Of a stretch of DNA of 64,000 nucleotides, positions 22,609-36,100 are shown one piece after another. Source of the stretch: Archilochus colubris (lineage: Eukaryota > Chordata > Aves > Apodiformes > Trochilidae). Positions within the stretch are counted from its first letter, which is position 1, and every line of letters begins with the position of its first letter. A program made the translations under genes and the position numbers. Under the pieces are notes generated by a model. The model was not told where the DNA came from. It was given only the letters and a program-made list of their open reading frames with translations, and made no database searches. Location: contig CM041089.1 of NCBI GenBank assembly GCA_023079485.1, positions 16,137,660 to 16,201,659 of the forward strand, written 5' to 3'.

Positions 22609-24340
22609 TATTTTGTCCAATAATAAAAATAAAAAATGTAAGCAAGGAGATTCCTTGTCTCCTCCAAATTAAGTCCCTAACAGAGAGGGTCATTGCTGCA
22701 GATGAGAGACCAGGAGTACCAGGCACTAAATCCCTGGAGAAGCAGAAGTCCTGGTTCCTCTGCTGATGCCCTCAGTAATAAAAAATGAAAGAACAGAGAA
22801 ATAAAAATCCACCTGGCACCCCATACGAGATGAGTTGTGGCCCAAAGAAAATCTGTGTCAAGCCCTCTCTGTGGTGCCAGCAGGCTCAGCAGCATGGATG
22901 CAATTTACCTGGGAGTTTTCTTGGAATAAGGTTATTTTCCCTGACCTGGGAGATCAGCTGGTGCTCAAAGAAATTCCACTTCACACGGACATGGCACCCA
23001 GGGGCTTGCTGTCCAATATAAAGCAATCAGTCAGACATGGAAACCATTGAACCACTCAGGGCTGACTGTCTGTGGAAGCAGGGGTTTTAAAGCAGAAGCA
23101 AACAAAACAAAACAACTCAGAAAATGTCACTCACAGTAAGTTAGAAAAGATTCATTAACATTTTCTACCCCGTGTCTGCCTTTTAGTGTCTTCATGGGTT
23201 TTTTCCTTGAAGACTCAGAATGGATTCACCCTCTGCCTTGCATCCTGAAAAACAGGGCTAGGATTCTGGAAGCATAAAAGCAGGAAGCCAAGTTCATAGA
23301 ACCACATTTCAGCTCCATTTCCAAGGCTATGAGAGCCCAGAAGCACTCCCTGACCTGCCAGGGATCTGAGTGCTCAGCAGTTTGGAGAACCAAGGCACGG
23401 AGAGCCCAGCTCAGCGAACACCTCTGAGATATTCACACGCTGACAGAGCAAACACAAACCACCCATTTCAGTGCTGTACCAGGAGGGATTTGCACCCAAA
23501 GCCTGGGGAAGGCAGGGATGAAAGGCTGCAGATCAGGATGGGGCTGTGGAGAGCTGAAGGAATCCTAATTCTGCTTCCCTAAGCTGAATCCTGCAGTTTT
23601 CCCAGGTCTGAAGGCAGTGCCTGGGATGTGCCTTCAGCCAAAGAGCCAACTTGGTTCAGGTGGCTTGAAACGGGGTGAGGGGCTCCCCAACCCCCCAGGT
23701 TTTTGGCCAGGGCAGCCCAGCAAAGGGAGCATCCTCCTCATTGCCAAAAAACCCCAATTTGCTCCCAGCTCCCTTGGGCCCCTTCCCAAACCCTAACTTC
23801 AAGATAAATATGCTGCTGCTGCTTCTTCTTGCAAAAAAAGCACTGTATATAACCCCCCCTAAGGGAGCAATAGATGTCTTTTTCATCTTGAGAGGCACCT
23901 TTTTGGAATAAACAAACAGATTATTTTTTATGACCTGGAAGTTCTGTTCCACCACCTCAACCCATTTCTTACAATCCAAGCTGTGCTGGGGAGAGCTCAG
24001 AATGGAAACTGAAGTATTAAAGAGCCTGCAGCAAACTAAAAGACCCCTTGAAAGCTCATAATAATAGTAATAAAAATAAAAACACTAGGCAATGATTAAA
24101 TATTGATGTGAAAGTGGAATGGACCTGTACAGAGAAAATTCAACTGGACATATGTATATTTTTTCTTATGTTATCAGCTATTACTCCTTTAGGAATCACG
24201 GGGCCTGGATCATCCCACAAAGTAAAACTAAACAGCAAAGGAACTCTTATCCTTGACATCTCTCTGTCTGTTCAAGGAGAAGGAAAGAAGCTTTAGCTAC
24301 CCAAAAAGGAAAAAAAAAAGGAAAATCCTGAGTGGAAGGC
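22609..24340. other. Non-coding, nothing recognised
   Basis: No supported exon. A short AATAATAAAAATAAAAATG-type stretch adjoins the CR1 truncation point, and a TAATAGTAATAAAAATAAAA run lies at about 24059. Confidence 0.4.
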
Positions 24341-25420
24341 AGAATCATAGAATCATAGAACTGGCTGGGTTGGAAAGGACCTCAGAGATCACCAAGTCCA
24401 ACCCTTGATCCACTCCCCCCGTGGTTCCCAGCCCATGGCACTCAGTGCCACATCCAGGCTCTTTGGAAAGATCTCCAGACACGGAGAATCCACTACTTCC
24501 CTGGGCAGCCCATTCCAATGCCTGATCACCCTCTCCAGAAAGAAATTCTTTCTCATCTCCAACCTAAACCTCCCCTGGCACAACTTGAGACCCTGCCCTC
24601 TTGTCTTGCTGAGAGTTGCCTGGGAAAAGAGCCCAACCCCCCCCTGGCTCCAACCTCCTTTCAGGGAGTTGGAGAGAGTGATGAGGTCTCCCCTGAGCCT
24701 CCTCTTCTCCAGCCTCAACACCCCCAGCTCCCTCAGCCCTTCCTCACAGGACTTGTGCTGGATCCCTTCACAGCCTCCTTGCTCTTCTCTGGACCTGCTC
24801 CAGCACCTCAATCTCCTTCCTGAGCTGAGGGGCCCAGAACTGGACACAGGACTCAAGCTGTGGCCTCCCCAGAGCTGAGCACAGGGGCAGAATCCCTTCC
24901 CTGGACCTGCTGGCCACGCTGTTCCTGAGCCAGCCCAGGATGCCATTGGCCTTCTTGGCCACCTGGGCACACTGCTGGCTCATGTTCAGCTTCCTGGCAA
25001 TCCAGACTCCCAGGTCCCTTTCTGCCACTCTGTGCCCAGCCTGGAGCTCCCCATGGGGTTGTTGTGGCCAAAGTGCAGGACCCGGCACTTGGAATGTTGA
25101 ACCTCATCCCATTGGGATCATCCCAACTCTCCAGTCTGTCCAGGTCCCTCTGCAGAGCCCTCCTGCCTTCCAGCTGATCCACACTCCCCCCAGCTTAGTG
25201 TCATCTGTGAATTTGCTGATGATGGACTCAATCCCCTCACCTAAATCATCAATAAAGATACTGAACAGCACTGGGCCCAACACTGATCCCTGGGGGACAC
25301 CACAGCCACCAACTGGATCAGCACCATTCAGCACCACTCTCTGGGCCCAGCCCTTGGAGCATTCAGAGCAGGGAACAGAAATAACTTCAGGAATGAGTCC
25401 ACCAAACCTACTTTCAAATC
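24341..25420 (-). mobile_element. CR1 LINE, longest copy, with part of the reverse transcriptase
   Basis: Minus frames run from the reverse-transcriptase palm ([20 protein letters not shown], then [12 protein letters not shown]; the usual catalytic YADD position reads FTDD) through [30 protein letters not shown] and RRARRL to the C-terminal KRRLRGD and [15 protein letters not shown]. At least two frameshifts and a stop break the reading, so it is inactive. The plus strand starts with the doubled tail AGAATCATAGAATCATAG. The 5' limit near 25420 is approximate. Confidence 0.94.
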
Positions 25421-25795
25421 TCTTTTTTTTTTTGAACACCTAACACACGCAAGTAAGGAATTAAAAACAGCAGCCTAGGAGTCACCCTCCTAAAAGATTT
25501 AGTGAGTGTCAGAGTGATGCTGCATGAAACAAGAAAAGGAGAAGTGTCACCTGTACTGGAAACCACACAGCTGTGTTTACCTGCTCACACCACCACAATC
25601 TGCCTCGGTTTTATTTCTCTGTCAAACCTGACAAGCAGCCCCTTTCCCCAGGGAAGGTTGGATCTACACAAGAAGAAGAGGCACCTGGTATTTAAGGCAG
25701 CACAGGTGTGGCAGACTTTGTGCAAAATATACCTGGACCCAGTTACCAAGGATAAGAGAGACCCTAATTCAGCAGATTCAAGTTGCCTAAACAGA

Positions 25796-25948
25796 GAAAC
25801 AAACAAAAAAATCCATCCCAACCCAACCTAAAAAAAAAAAAAAACAAACCAAAAACAAACCCAAAACCCCCCCCCAAAAAAAACTCAGAAAAAAAGAAAA
25901 AAAAAAGAAAAGAAAGGAAAAAAAAAGAAAAAAAGAAAAAAGAGAAAG
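25796..25948. repeat. A-rich low-complexity tract
   Basis: About 150 bp of A runs broken by C (AAACAAACC type) and then by G (AAAAAAGAAA type), with an eight-or-nine-base C run near 25868. On the minus strand this is T-rich. It gives spurious Lys-rich and Phe-rich frames. Confidence 0.9.
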
Positions 25949-26457
25949 ATCCCTATTTATTAAGGCACTCAGTGTCATTTAACTTTAAATATGGCTTTAT
26001 TTGGACAGAAATAAGGGCACAACTTAGAGCTTTCCTGATTAATAATGGATGATGATATTCCAACTTCCAACTTTTGGGCTCTGAACTCAGCACCCATTCT
26101 GGCTGAGGTTCTGGATTTAAGCAAAGCCAAACCAATACCTAAATTAGTACCTAAATTCTCCTGTTTGTGCTCATTGCTTCCCCTTGGGTTGCCCCAGAGT
26201 TTCAGATATTCCTGCTCTGTAAGGAAGCCTTGGCACAGGACCTTGGCAAAATTTAATCCTGTTAAATCTAAGCCCTCGTGTACATTAAACTGCTAAAAAT
26301 TCAGGGTCAGCCTCTCCTGGGGTCTGATCTCCAAGCAGTTTTTTTTTTACTGTGTTATTTTTATGGGAATTTCTATGAAGGCAGATTTAGACACTAAAAA
26401 AATTCTTTCTGCATCAGATCACCAAGAAGTCAACTGAAAAGTGCTGAGGAGCAACTC

Positions 26458-26489
<32 letters not shown>

Positions 26490-27681
26490 AAAAGGATATT
26501 TACCCCAGAATGGCTTTTAGAAATGGCAGGGAATGTTTTCTGTATTCTGCATTTCTGCTTTTGGACAGAATTTCTTATTTCAAGGGGAAAGAGGACCTCC
26601 TTGGGAACCTCTGTATTTCACACATACTCCCAGGTATCTAAAGACAATATTTATTTTCTGCATAGCTTTTCTATTGCTAATGATATTTATCCCAAATAAT
26701 GCATAATTATGAGCCCATAAAACTTTAATTAAGATGCTTTATAGCCTTTTATAAGTGTCACCCAAACCCATCCTGTAGGGTAAACTGTACTTTAAATTTC
26801 TATTTGTTATGTTTACACTGTGCTAAGAGATTCATTACAGTAAAAACGAGTTCTTATTTCTCAGCAGACTCCCCAGACTCCTTGGCCAAGGCCTGCCTGA
26901 GGAAAGCAAACAAGAAATCATTTTTGTTTGCTTCCCTTTTGCTTGCAAATTCTAAAGCCCAACAACCTGTGCCACAATTCTCCCAGTTCCTGCAGGGACC
27001 AAAGCCAGCAGGGCACCTCTGCTGCTTTCCACGTGCCAAGAACCAAGATGCTGGATGTGTTTGCAAGAGGAAAAAAAGGAAAAATATCCAGGAGAGAACA
27101 ACTCCCTGCCTGGCTCAAGCAGGAGTCAGGGATTGGAGCCTGATCCAAATGGTTCCAATCTGGACCCATCGCAGGGGGGGCTCAGCCCAGGGAAATCCTG
27201 GAGCAAGGTTCTGGCTCACTGATGCCAGGCTGGGGGTGCCAGGGGGACTGGGATAAGTTGATCCCACTTATGGGATGGGGTTAGGGGTTTTTATGGAGAG
27301 GAAGGGGGGTTGAACCTTGGCTTCCCTGCCCCACTGTGCTATGGGGTTTCTTTACTCCTCTGGGTAGGACAGGAGAGGTCTGGTAAGTGTGATGGGACCT
27401 GACCCAGATGACAACCAAAAGTGACCTGGACTGGACCCCCTTTGCCTTCCAGACTTCTCAGAGAGGAGCCTGGGTGAGGCTGGATCCAATCCTCCTCCTG
27501 GAGGTTTCCCTTGGAGGGGGATCAGAGCCTGGGACCACCCAAATTCCCCTCTGTCGGATCAAGGTGAAAACGTTGTGCAAGGTCTGTTTGCCTACAAACA
27601 AACCAGCAAGTTTATTGCTCTAGGTGTTATCTAGGGGTAATTTTGGAGCAATTCTTAGGGAAAACAAATCACCCACAAGTA
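25949..27681. other. Non-coding; AT-rich block at 26640-26760
   Basis: Apart from the CA repeat I see no exon. The block at 26640-26760 has CTAATGATATTTAT, AATGCATAATTATG and CTTTAATTAAG motifs (homeodomain and octamer-like) packed together, and could be a conserved non-coding element. Confidence 0.4.
26458..26493. repeat. (CA)n microsatellite followed by an A run
   Basis: About 13 CA units to 26484 are followed by nine or so A residues. Likely polymorphic in length. Confidence 0.95.
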
Positions 27682-27704
27682 TGTGTGTGTGTGTGTGTGT
27701 GTGT
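27682..27704. repeat. (TG)n microsatellite
   Basis: About 11 TG units, then a short CTGTATATGTG continuation. Confidence 0.93.
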
Positions 27705-30700
27705 CTGTATATGTGAAGGAATAAAAGCAGAGATTTGGATGTTCAGGCTGCACAGTCCCAAAGACCACACCAAACCACACTACATGGATGTTAATGCTGA
27801 GTAACCTGGGAAAAACTGGGGAAAACCTCATAACCAGGAAAGAGAAAGAGAAACCAGAGAGCAGAATAAGAAAAGTTAAGAGAGAGAGAAAATCCCCAGT
27901 CCTGGATCCAGCCCTGGGCCAGCCAAGGGGGCAGGGATGGTGTCAGTGGAAGCCCCCACCCCACCAGGGATGCTCCAGGACTTAGGGAGTGTGGTTGAGA
28001 CACAGCAGATTGGGGACCTGGAGCAAAACCTGGGCTCCCCAGTCCTTATCTCTGTCATGGGCAGGCCAGATGCAGCCTTCCCTCTGTCTCCTCCTGCTCT
28101 AAGAGGTGCAGGGGGTCCCTGTCCCTGTCCCAAGGTGACATTCCCACCAGAGCCTCCCAGGGCTCCCTGCTCGGGGGGTCAGACACAAAGAGGTCCCAAA
28201 GGGCATTCTGGACACTTGTTCCTTCAGCCAAGCTGTAGATGCTGTCCTACAGCAGAACCTGCAGCACATTTCAGGGCTCACAGAACAACCACAGGAAGAG
28301 TTTCAAGAGAAACGTGGCCCTTTCATACAGTTTTGGGGTTTTTTGTTGTTTTGTTTTTTTTTTTTTTAATGCAACCTGAAAGAAACCAGCAAGCATCAGG
28401 TTGTCAGTGAGCAACTGAAACTAGAAAAAAAACCTCAATTATGGAAGAGTGAAACTGTCCTGGCTGCAGACAGAAAGGAGACATCTCCCCCACTCCTGGG
28501 CTCCCTGCAAAACGAGCAGGACTCACAGCACTGCAGTTGGGAGCCTGGTGGCAAGTGGTAGCCCCACTCCTCAGCCCTGCCATTCCCTGCTCCTCCAGCA
28601 GTTCCCTGCTACCCAGGGAACAAGGACAAAGCTGGCTTTGGCAAGACAGAGGTCCAAACCTGATTTTCCTTTGTGGAGAGAGTTCCAGATCCTGCAGAGC
28701 CGTGCCTGGTGCAGCTGGGAGCTGAGAGCTTCAGCTGAGAGGAATTTATCCTAATTATTTTAGGAGGAGAGCAGCTCACTGATTGCAGCTTGACAGCTCC
28801 AGTTAATTGGTTGATGAAGGGGCTGCTGCACACTGGCTGCCTCCACATCTGGGCACAATGACACAAGCAGCAGAATGAAATCCAGACTTAAAAGGCTTTG
28901 GGGTCTTTTAATCCTGAACTGACAAATCACAAAATCCACACAGCAAAACCTGTAAATCAGAGGAATTACACAAGAGGTTCCCCTTCCTCTGGCCCTGGGG
29001 ATAGTCTGGTCTCTGCTGCTTACTGGAGCTCATAAACATCCAGACTTGACTTCAAAAGCATCCTCTTTCCTGCTGGACTCCCAGTGGTTCTCAATAATAA
29101 GATAAGTGGCTTGAGCTCAACCTGGCAACGTTCCCTTAGGGCTGCTCTCCCCAGCAGGGAAATCCCAGCTTGCTCCCACCAAACAGCAGGTGAGATTTAC
29201 CCAGGTTTCCAAAGAGCTGCTGCCAAAACCATCTGGCCCAGGGATCAGAGGGATGCACAGAGCCTATGTGCTCTTTTGCATCCAAGTTTGCAGGAGCCAG
29301 AATGTCCACAGCTTCTGAAAAGTGGTGGAGAAGCACACGTGGCAGTAAAAGGTGGCTGGGAAGGGATCTCTCTTCTACCTGTGATCATACAGCATGGCCA
29401 CAAACCTTCCTGTGGCCCTGGTTCTTAGCAGAAGAAAGCTTTTGGTTTTTTCTCTACCTTCTACATCCACATTTTGTACTTGCCAGGGCACAGACTGCTT
29501 CCATCTCCCTTTTTCTTATCACCTAGGAATAGGAACCACGCTCTTAAAACAAACTCTCTTAAAACAAGCAAAAAGCCAAAAATAAAATAAAAAATAAAAT
29601 AAAATAAAGAACCTCCAAGAGTAACCAAGCATGCCTGAGATGTAGTAGATCAGAGGTTACTGGAGGGAGAGGAATGAAGAGAAAGGAGGTCACTTCTTTT
29701 AGATGAAGACGATGAAATTTCAATACAAGCATCTCCTGTCACCAGGAGCAGAAAGTGGAGTAAATGTGACCCAAATCTCACCTGGGCCTCCTGAGGGGCT
29801 GCAGAAAATGGCACAGGAGCCAATATTTAGTGAGCAAGAGGTGTGGGTGCCAAGCAGAAACAGCTTCAGGAGACACTGCAAGGCTTGAACACTTTGATTT
29901 CATCTGCTTTAATTTCTGTTCATCCCCAGATGGACTCAGCTGCCACTCTGCATTCCTCCAACAGGAACAGTCCTGGATCCCTGCTTGTCTCCACTTCTTG
30001 TGGTACCACAAAAGCACATGAAGATATTTTTTGTGTGTGTCAGAGCACAGCTCAAAGGAATTGGGTTCAGCAATTTGACCATTATTTATTTTTTGACCAT
30101 GCTGAGCTCTGGCAGAAGGAAGGCTCCAGTGAGAGCCAGGCTTTATTCTGCTGGAGGATTCTGCTGTAGATCTTGGGATAAATCAGAACAGCAAAGGTGC
30201 TGCACAGGGTTGAAAAGCTGACATTCTACTGCAATGATTTTTGAGCATCTCAAAGATGACATCTTGTTATTACACTCTAAACAAAAGAAGGCTTTCCATA
30301 TTGACATTAATTTCTAGAACGTGGCTTTACAACCAAAAGAACTCCAAAATTCAACAGACTCACCCACTATTGCATTTCTTTAAATTAGAAGCAGCAAATT
30401 GGGTTTTTTTCCAAGGAAAAACATACACACACATCTGTACACAGGCACGTTTTAGGTTTTGCAAGACCAATGAAGCTTTGACCACTTTGACCCCTCAGCC
30501 ATGAGGAGCTTCTTGACCTGAGCAGCTGGGTTTGTGGATCAGAAGCAGTGAGCAGCAAAACCATGGTGCTGGGGTCTTATCCTTCCTATCCAGGACCTGA
30601 GAGCTGCTTTTCTCACCTCACTGCTCAGAATTCCTAGGCTGGAAGAAGCAAGCTCATACCAGCAGGGTGATAAGACTCCAAGGATCCCTTTAGTCATCCC

Positions 30701-31525
30701 CAGGCTGCTGAGAAGAGATCCCTGCACTAGCAGAAAGGGTTTTCTTCTGTGGGATCAGGTTACAGAAGCTCCTAATTTTCAATACTCCCCCAAACCTCCT
30801 GAGCTGATGTCTGCAGCTCTGAACCAGCAAGAAGTGTGAGTCAATCCTTGCAGTCACAGGGCAGAAGAGATGCAGTTCCACACATCCCCTTGTGCATTCT
30901 TGAAGAGGCACCTGAATGCTGTCCAAAAATTAATTACATGGCATGACAAACTCTGACAATTAGCTAACTGGATTGCTTGATGGCATGGGTTTTAAATTGG
31001 GATCTTTTAAGGGGAAAACTCTGGAACAGGGAGTGCTGCTGCTGTAAGAGTCTGAGCTGTCATGAAAGTGTAGAACCAACAAGACAACCCTGCTGGCTTC
31101 CCAACACCTTCTGCAAAGGGAAGAAAAGATCCTGGGGGAAAAAGATCTCCATAACTGCCCCTCTATCTCATGTCCATCACCAGGACATCCTTCCTCCCAA
31201 GAGGGATGGGACATGGGGCTCCCCCAGCCTCCAGTGGCCCCAGGAAGCAGCAAGTGAAGCCAGGTGGTACCAGTGGACTTGGTATCACCTGCTCTCCCTG
31301 GGGCTGGAGGAGGTGTTCCCTGTCCCACCACATCAGGCAGAGGTCCCAGGCAATCCTGCAAAAGCAGCCAGTCCCTCTGGTGTGACAGCAGGCCCAGCAT
31401 CCTCAGCACCAGCTAGACCCAAAGATGCAGTGACCCCAAAAGCCCCTGGGTACCAGCCCTGAGCATCCCTGAAGGCTGCTGCTCCTTGGCCTCAGCCCTG
31501 AAGGGGAGTTTTGGAAAAGTTCTTT
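27705..31525. other. Non-coding, nothing recognised apart from simple runs
   Basis: Contains a T/G run at about 28332-28369 and an (AAAAT)n-like run at about 29578-29609. No supported exon on either strand. Confidence 0.45.
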
Positions 31526-31592
31526 TCATAGAATCATAGAATCCTAGGGGTTGGAAGGGACCTCGAAAGATCATCTAGTCCAACCCCCCCTG
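31526..31592 (-). mobile_element. CR1 LINE 3' tip
   Basis: It reads ATAGAATCATAGAATCCTAG, then GGTTGGAAGGGACCTCG and a TCTAGTCCAACCCCCCCTGC phrase, the terminal ~65 bp of a CR1 element pointing left. Nothing of ORF2 remains beyond it. Confidence 0.85.
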
Positions 31593-33094
31593 CCATCCTC
31601 TGGCTGCTCACAGAAATCAGAGTTTCACTTCCACAGCCCTCACCTCTCCTGGGTGTCCACACAATGCTCCCACTTTCTCAGTTTTTTCCCTTTGTATGGA
31701 AGGAGAGGGGATAAAGAGATAAATAAGAAGTGCAGGATATCAGTAAGCAGTGAGCTGACAGCCAGTGAATCAGCACTTTGTGGTGATCACAGCAACAGCT
31801 TCTGGCATGGCAGGAGAAGAACCAATTCATTACACAAAAAATAAACCTTGCAGGCTGTCAGTACAGCCCAGTTCTGGGTATGCAGAGGTGATAAAACCTT
31901 TTGCTACCACTTACAGATCACCTGTGAGATGAGTGGGTTTTATCAGTCTATCAGATGTAATGAACAGTTATCAGGGAATGTATTCCAGAGGGAAGATGGG
32001 TTTCAGTGGAAGCTGGAGGTTTGCTCCCCTTCCAGATGTCTGAAAATCTTCTCTCTCTTTGCCAGTCTGCTGCAAACACATTTCAGTCACAGAAAATGTT
32101 GTTTCAAGTATTTGCTTCACAGTTTGCTGCTCTTCTCTGATCTGACCACCTACAGGACCTGGCATATCCTTCTCCCTGACTGGATTACTCCCTGTCCCTT
32201 TAGAGGGTTTCAGGTTGGTTCTGCTATGTGCACTTTTGGGTAATTTCATGGGGTTTTATGTCTATTTTTAAGCTTTTTATTCTTGGGTTGGACTTTGTTG
32301 GGGTTGAGCTGCAACCTGCCAGCTCCTCTTTCTTCTTTAGACTCCAGGATCCAAGCTCTACCTAGACAGGTGCATGGAAGTGTTGTTTACTTAAACCACA
32401 TCTGCTTTTAACACCATGTGCTAATTAATCATTGGGTTTGATGTGAAAGCCTTAGAGGTTCACACTCCTCACTCATGACTCAGATGTAGAAGCAAAAATC
32501 TCTGCCAGTGCAAAACAACTCAACTACAAGGCAATCCCTACAAGGCACTGATGGGTTCAGACCCATGGAGAACCCAGCCAGCTGCCTTAAAATGCTCAAG
32601 GCTTTCCCCTCCAAAGCCACCAAAGCATTTCCCCCTTTGTACCCTGCCTTTTCCAGTCCTTTTGCTGCTGAGGAAAAATCCCTGCAGCAGCACTTCTACC
32701 CCCCACTCTGGAATTGGCTTCTATTTCTCTCTCTCTTTGGCTAGGGGCTCTGTTTCCTTGATTCTGCTGACCTGGGTGTGCCAAATCCCACCTGGTTTGG
32801 TCCTTGGCACAGGTGAGATTCCCTTCCCTCAAGCTGTTCCTGGAGAACCTGCAGAGGAACCTGACCTGGCAGAGGGATAGCATCCCTCTTGCTCCTCCAT
32901 TTGGGCTCCTTTCCCTCTCCAGGCAAGCAGCCAGGAAGGGCCAGGAGCCACTTCACAGTGTTCCCCATCCCCAAGCCAGCTCTATCTGACAATCTGGTTT
33001 TGCCTTTGAGGAAAAGGGGACTCTGAATGCATTTTGTTACAGCATCCCAGTGCCATTCTTTATTCTGTATCAGGCTGTTCATCACAGCCTTGGG
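31593..33094. other. Non-coding, nothing recognised
   Basis: No supported exon or repeat family; ordinary composition. Confidence 0.4.
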
Positions 33095-33189
33095 GAGAGG
33101 AGAGGAGAGGAGAGGAGAGGAGAGGAGAGGAGAGGAGAGGAGAGGAGAGGAGAGGAGAGGAGAGGAGAGGAGAGGAGAGGAGAGGAGAG
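33095..33189. repeat. (GAGAG)n pentanucleotide array, 19 units
   Basis: Ninety-five bp of uninterrupted GAGAG units, all purine on the plus strand and all pyrimidine on the minus strand. Because five is not a multiple of three, the plus frames read as a five-residue Glu/Arg/Gly repeat without stops, which explains a 129-codon open frame here. The lack of any interruption suggests recent expansion. Confidence 0.97.
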
Positions 33190-36100
33190 CAGGAGGCAGA
33201 ACTGCTCCTTGGGGGAGGGACCCACAGAGCCATGGCAGTGAGAAACTTACTGGGATTTATCAGCTCAGCTGGTCCAAAACCTCACCACATGGCATGCCAA
33301 GCCATGGCATGGTAGCTGGTGTCCATTCCCAAATTCAAATGCCCCAGGAAAAGGCACCTTCTTCCTGCATGGGAGCACCCACTGGAGTCAGTGGGATGAT
33401 GAGCACAAACTTCTGAGAAACTTTTTCATTTAGAGAGCAATGAAATGGATAAATCTCAGACATCTGCAGCTCCTGCACTGAGCTTGTAGGGTTCAAAAAA
33501 CTTCCTGTGCCTCCTGAAGTCCTGACCAAGAACTGGGCTTCTGGTAGCAGAGGGAAGGGAAAGGTGGGAGTCAGTCTCACCCTGCAGATGAAACAAGAAG
33601 TACTAGGACTTTGTCCATGAAAATAGGGTAGGCTTTCAGACTGCAGCCAGAAATGGAGTTTCCAGCCCATCTCTAACACAGGCTCCAGTGCTGGGTAGGT
33701 CATTCCATCTCCATCCTTCAATTTTGCTTTCTTTTTTTCATACCATCTCTCCCCAGCTTGTGGAGATTTCCAGTGCAACACTACCAGCAATGATAGTAGT
33801 AAATGATTATGACAAGGAGGAGGCACTCAAGACAAACCTGAAATCATCTATAAGCACAAGGCACACAAACTCATCAAGCCATAACCTAAGATGATTTTTA
33901 ATGGCATCAGTGGGCACCAGGGAAAAGCTTTTCTAAGCAAGAGATAAACTTTACTGATAATTCCCATTGTAACAACTACAAGTCTTCACTGAAGTGTTCT
34001 CAGAAGAAGAAAAACTTTATTAGAAGAGGAATTACATGTGGGTGGGCATCCCAATGGGCCCCTCTCAACTCTTACACCAGCTGGGTGAAAACTTCCTCCA
34101 ACCAGAGCAAGCATCACAGCCTCTGTACTGACTTGACTCCTCCAGGATGGGTTTGTAAATGGAAATGGAGGTCTAACATGTTTCTAAGAACCTTGGCATT
34201 GTCCTATAGTTGACTAAGAAGCAGCACTCAGAACAAGCCTGGGAAGACACAGAAATGGGAAGACACAGAATGGACAGGTGGTGGTAGTGCAAAGGAATGA
34301 GACACACTGGCACCACAGAGGGAATAATTTATCTTTGCTTAAATAAATCCCATCTTATGTATCAAAAAGAGCTGCTAGCCTCACAGGCAGAGCCAACACA
34401 GAGTTTTGTTGGATTTGGGCATGCAGTCCTGAGCAGCTTTGCCTTTCCTCAGCATCCAGCCTTGCCATGGTTGTAGCTGCTGCCTTCCCACCAGACTGAT
34501 TCCCACCAAACCACAGCTTTGGAGCCACTTATCCAAGGGCTGCTCCTCACTCCTGTGCTCCTTCCACAGCCCTGCTCTCCCTTCCCTCCTAACAGCCCCT
34601 GTCTCAGCTTATTCAAGCATCTTCCTGAGAGGGGAGCAAGTGATGCTCAGGCACTGGGACACAGCCCCACAAAGGCTGAGTTCTGTTTTCACAGCTGAGA
34701 AGCCAACAAACACCTCTGAAACCAACCACCCAAGTGTTAATAATCAGGTCTGGGGGTTCTGCAAGTTATTTCAGATGAAGTTAATGAATTCTTTTATGAT
34801 GTGTGCACAGGTAGGGCACAGCAGCACAAACATTCATTAACAACCCAGCATTTCAAAAGCCAAATGAAAGCTCTGTCAGGGGATACAACAAAATCAAAGG
34901 ACATGTCAGGTAGATCTTGGTAGCAGATATATACATGAAAAGTACATAGAAATTATGTATTAACAAAAATACCCTTCAGCTCCTCTTTTATTTTTTTTTA
35001 ACTCTTTGCTGCTGATACTTATGCTAAAAATCAGTATTTTGGGCTCCCAGAAAGATCTTGTCCCATCTCCTTTATCAAGGAATACTTAATAAATCATATT
35101 GGCAGCATAAATCACACCTTCCCACAAATGAGACTTTGGGGGAGCAAACCTTCAAACGCAGTTGCTTGTCATATGCAATAGAGTCACCCCTTTTAATAAC
35201 ATTCCCATCTCTAATATTGTAGCACGACAGCAACCAAAGGAACCAGACCCAGGCCCACTTGAGGCATCTTTACACAACTTCAAAAAATATCTCTCCCTGT
35301 TTTTCATTAGTGGTTTTTTTCCAAAGAACTAAAAAAAACCTGACAGCCCCAGCAGCCTGACTGTGCTGGAGTCATCCATCATATTACAAAGGGGAGAAAT
35401 GCATTTCACAAGCACATCCCAAATTTTAGCAGTGTACTCTGGCTTAGCTGAGGAGTTTCTGGCTGATTTCTGGCTGAGGGATGAGGCAGAGAGAGCAGAG
35501 CTGAGGGGTCTGGGTCCCGCTGCCACTTCTTGCAGTACTAAAGGCTTTGGGCAAAATGCAGTGAAATTCTCCTGTGTGGATAGGGGTTGAAGAGCTAAGG
35601 TAGATCCATTTCCATCCCTTCAGACCTCACTCTGGAGACAGAAAACAGAAAGGGCCAAACCAGTCCCAAGGTTCAATCCTGACCTGATAAAAGTCTCTCC
35701 AAGAAAGATGCTGCCAGAGCCTGACCCCAGGCTGATGGATAATGAGCACTTCATCCATAGTCCCAGGACAGAAGAACATTGCAATTAAATGTTTTTATGC
35801 TTTAATGCCTTTGCATATTTACCCAGTGCCTGGACTTTAACAACAAATCCTAACAGCAGCTCAGTGTTGCTGCTGAGAGACCTGTTCTGTCCCACACCAT
35901 GCTACACACTTACAAAACCTGTAACCAACAGAAATGCTGATGGATTTTTGGTCATCAATACAAAGAATTGCTATTTGGTCTTTTCTTACAAAAAAAAAAA
36001 CCACAAAAAAACCCCCAAAACCAACCCCAAAGAGGATACAGTGTTCCTTTCCTTCCTCCCAGCCTTTTAGCCACCTCACACCCAAATACTGAGCCCTGCC

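Noticed and set aside
33027..33416. Open frame with a Glu/Arg/Gly pentapeptide repeat
   Set aside because: It is produced by the GAGAG simple repeat, which has no stop codons in any plus frame.
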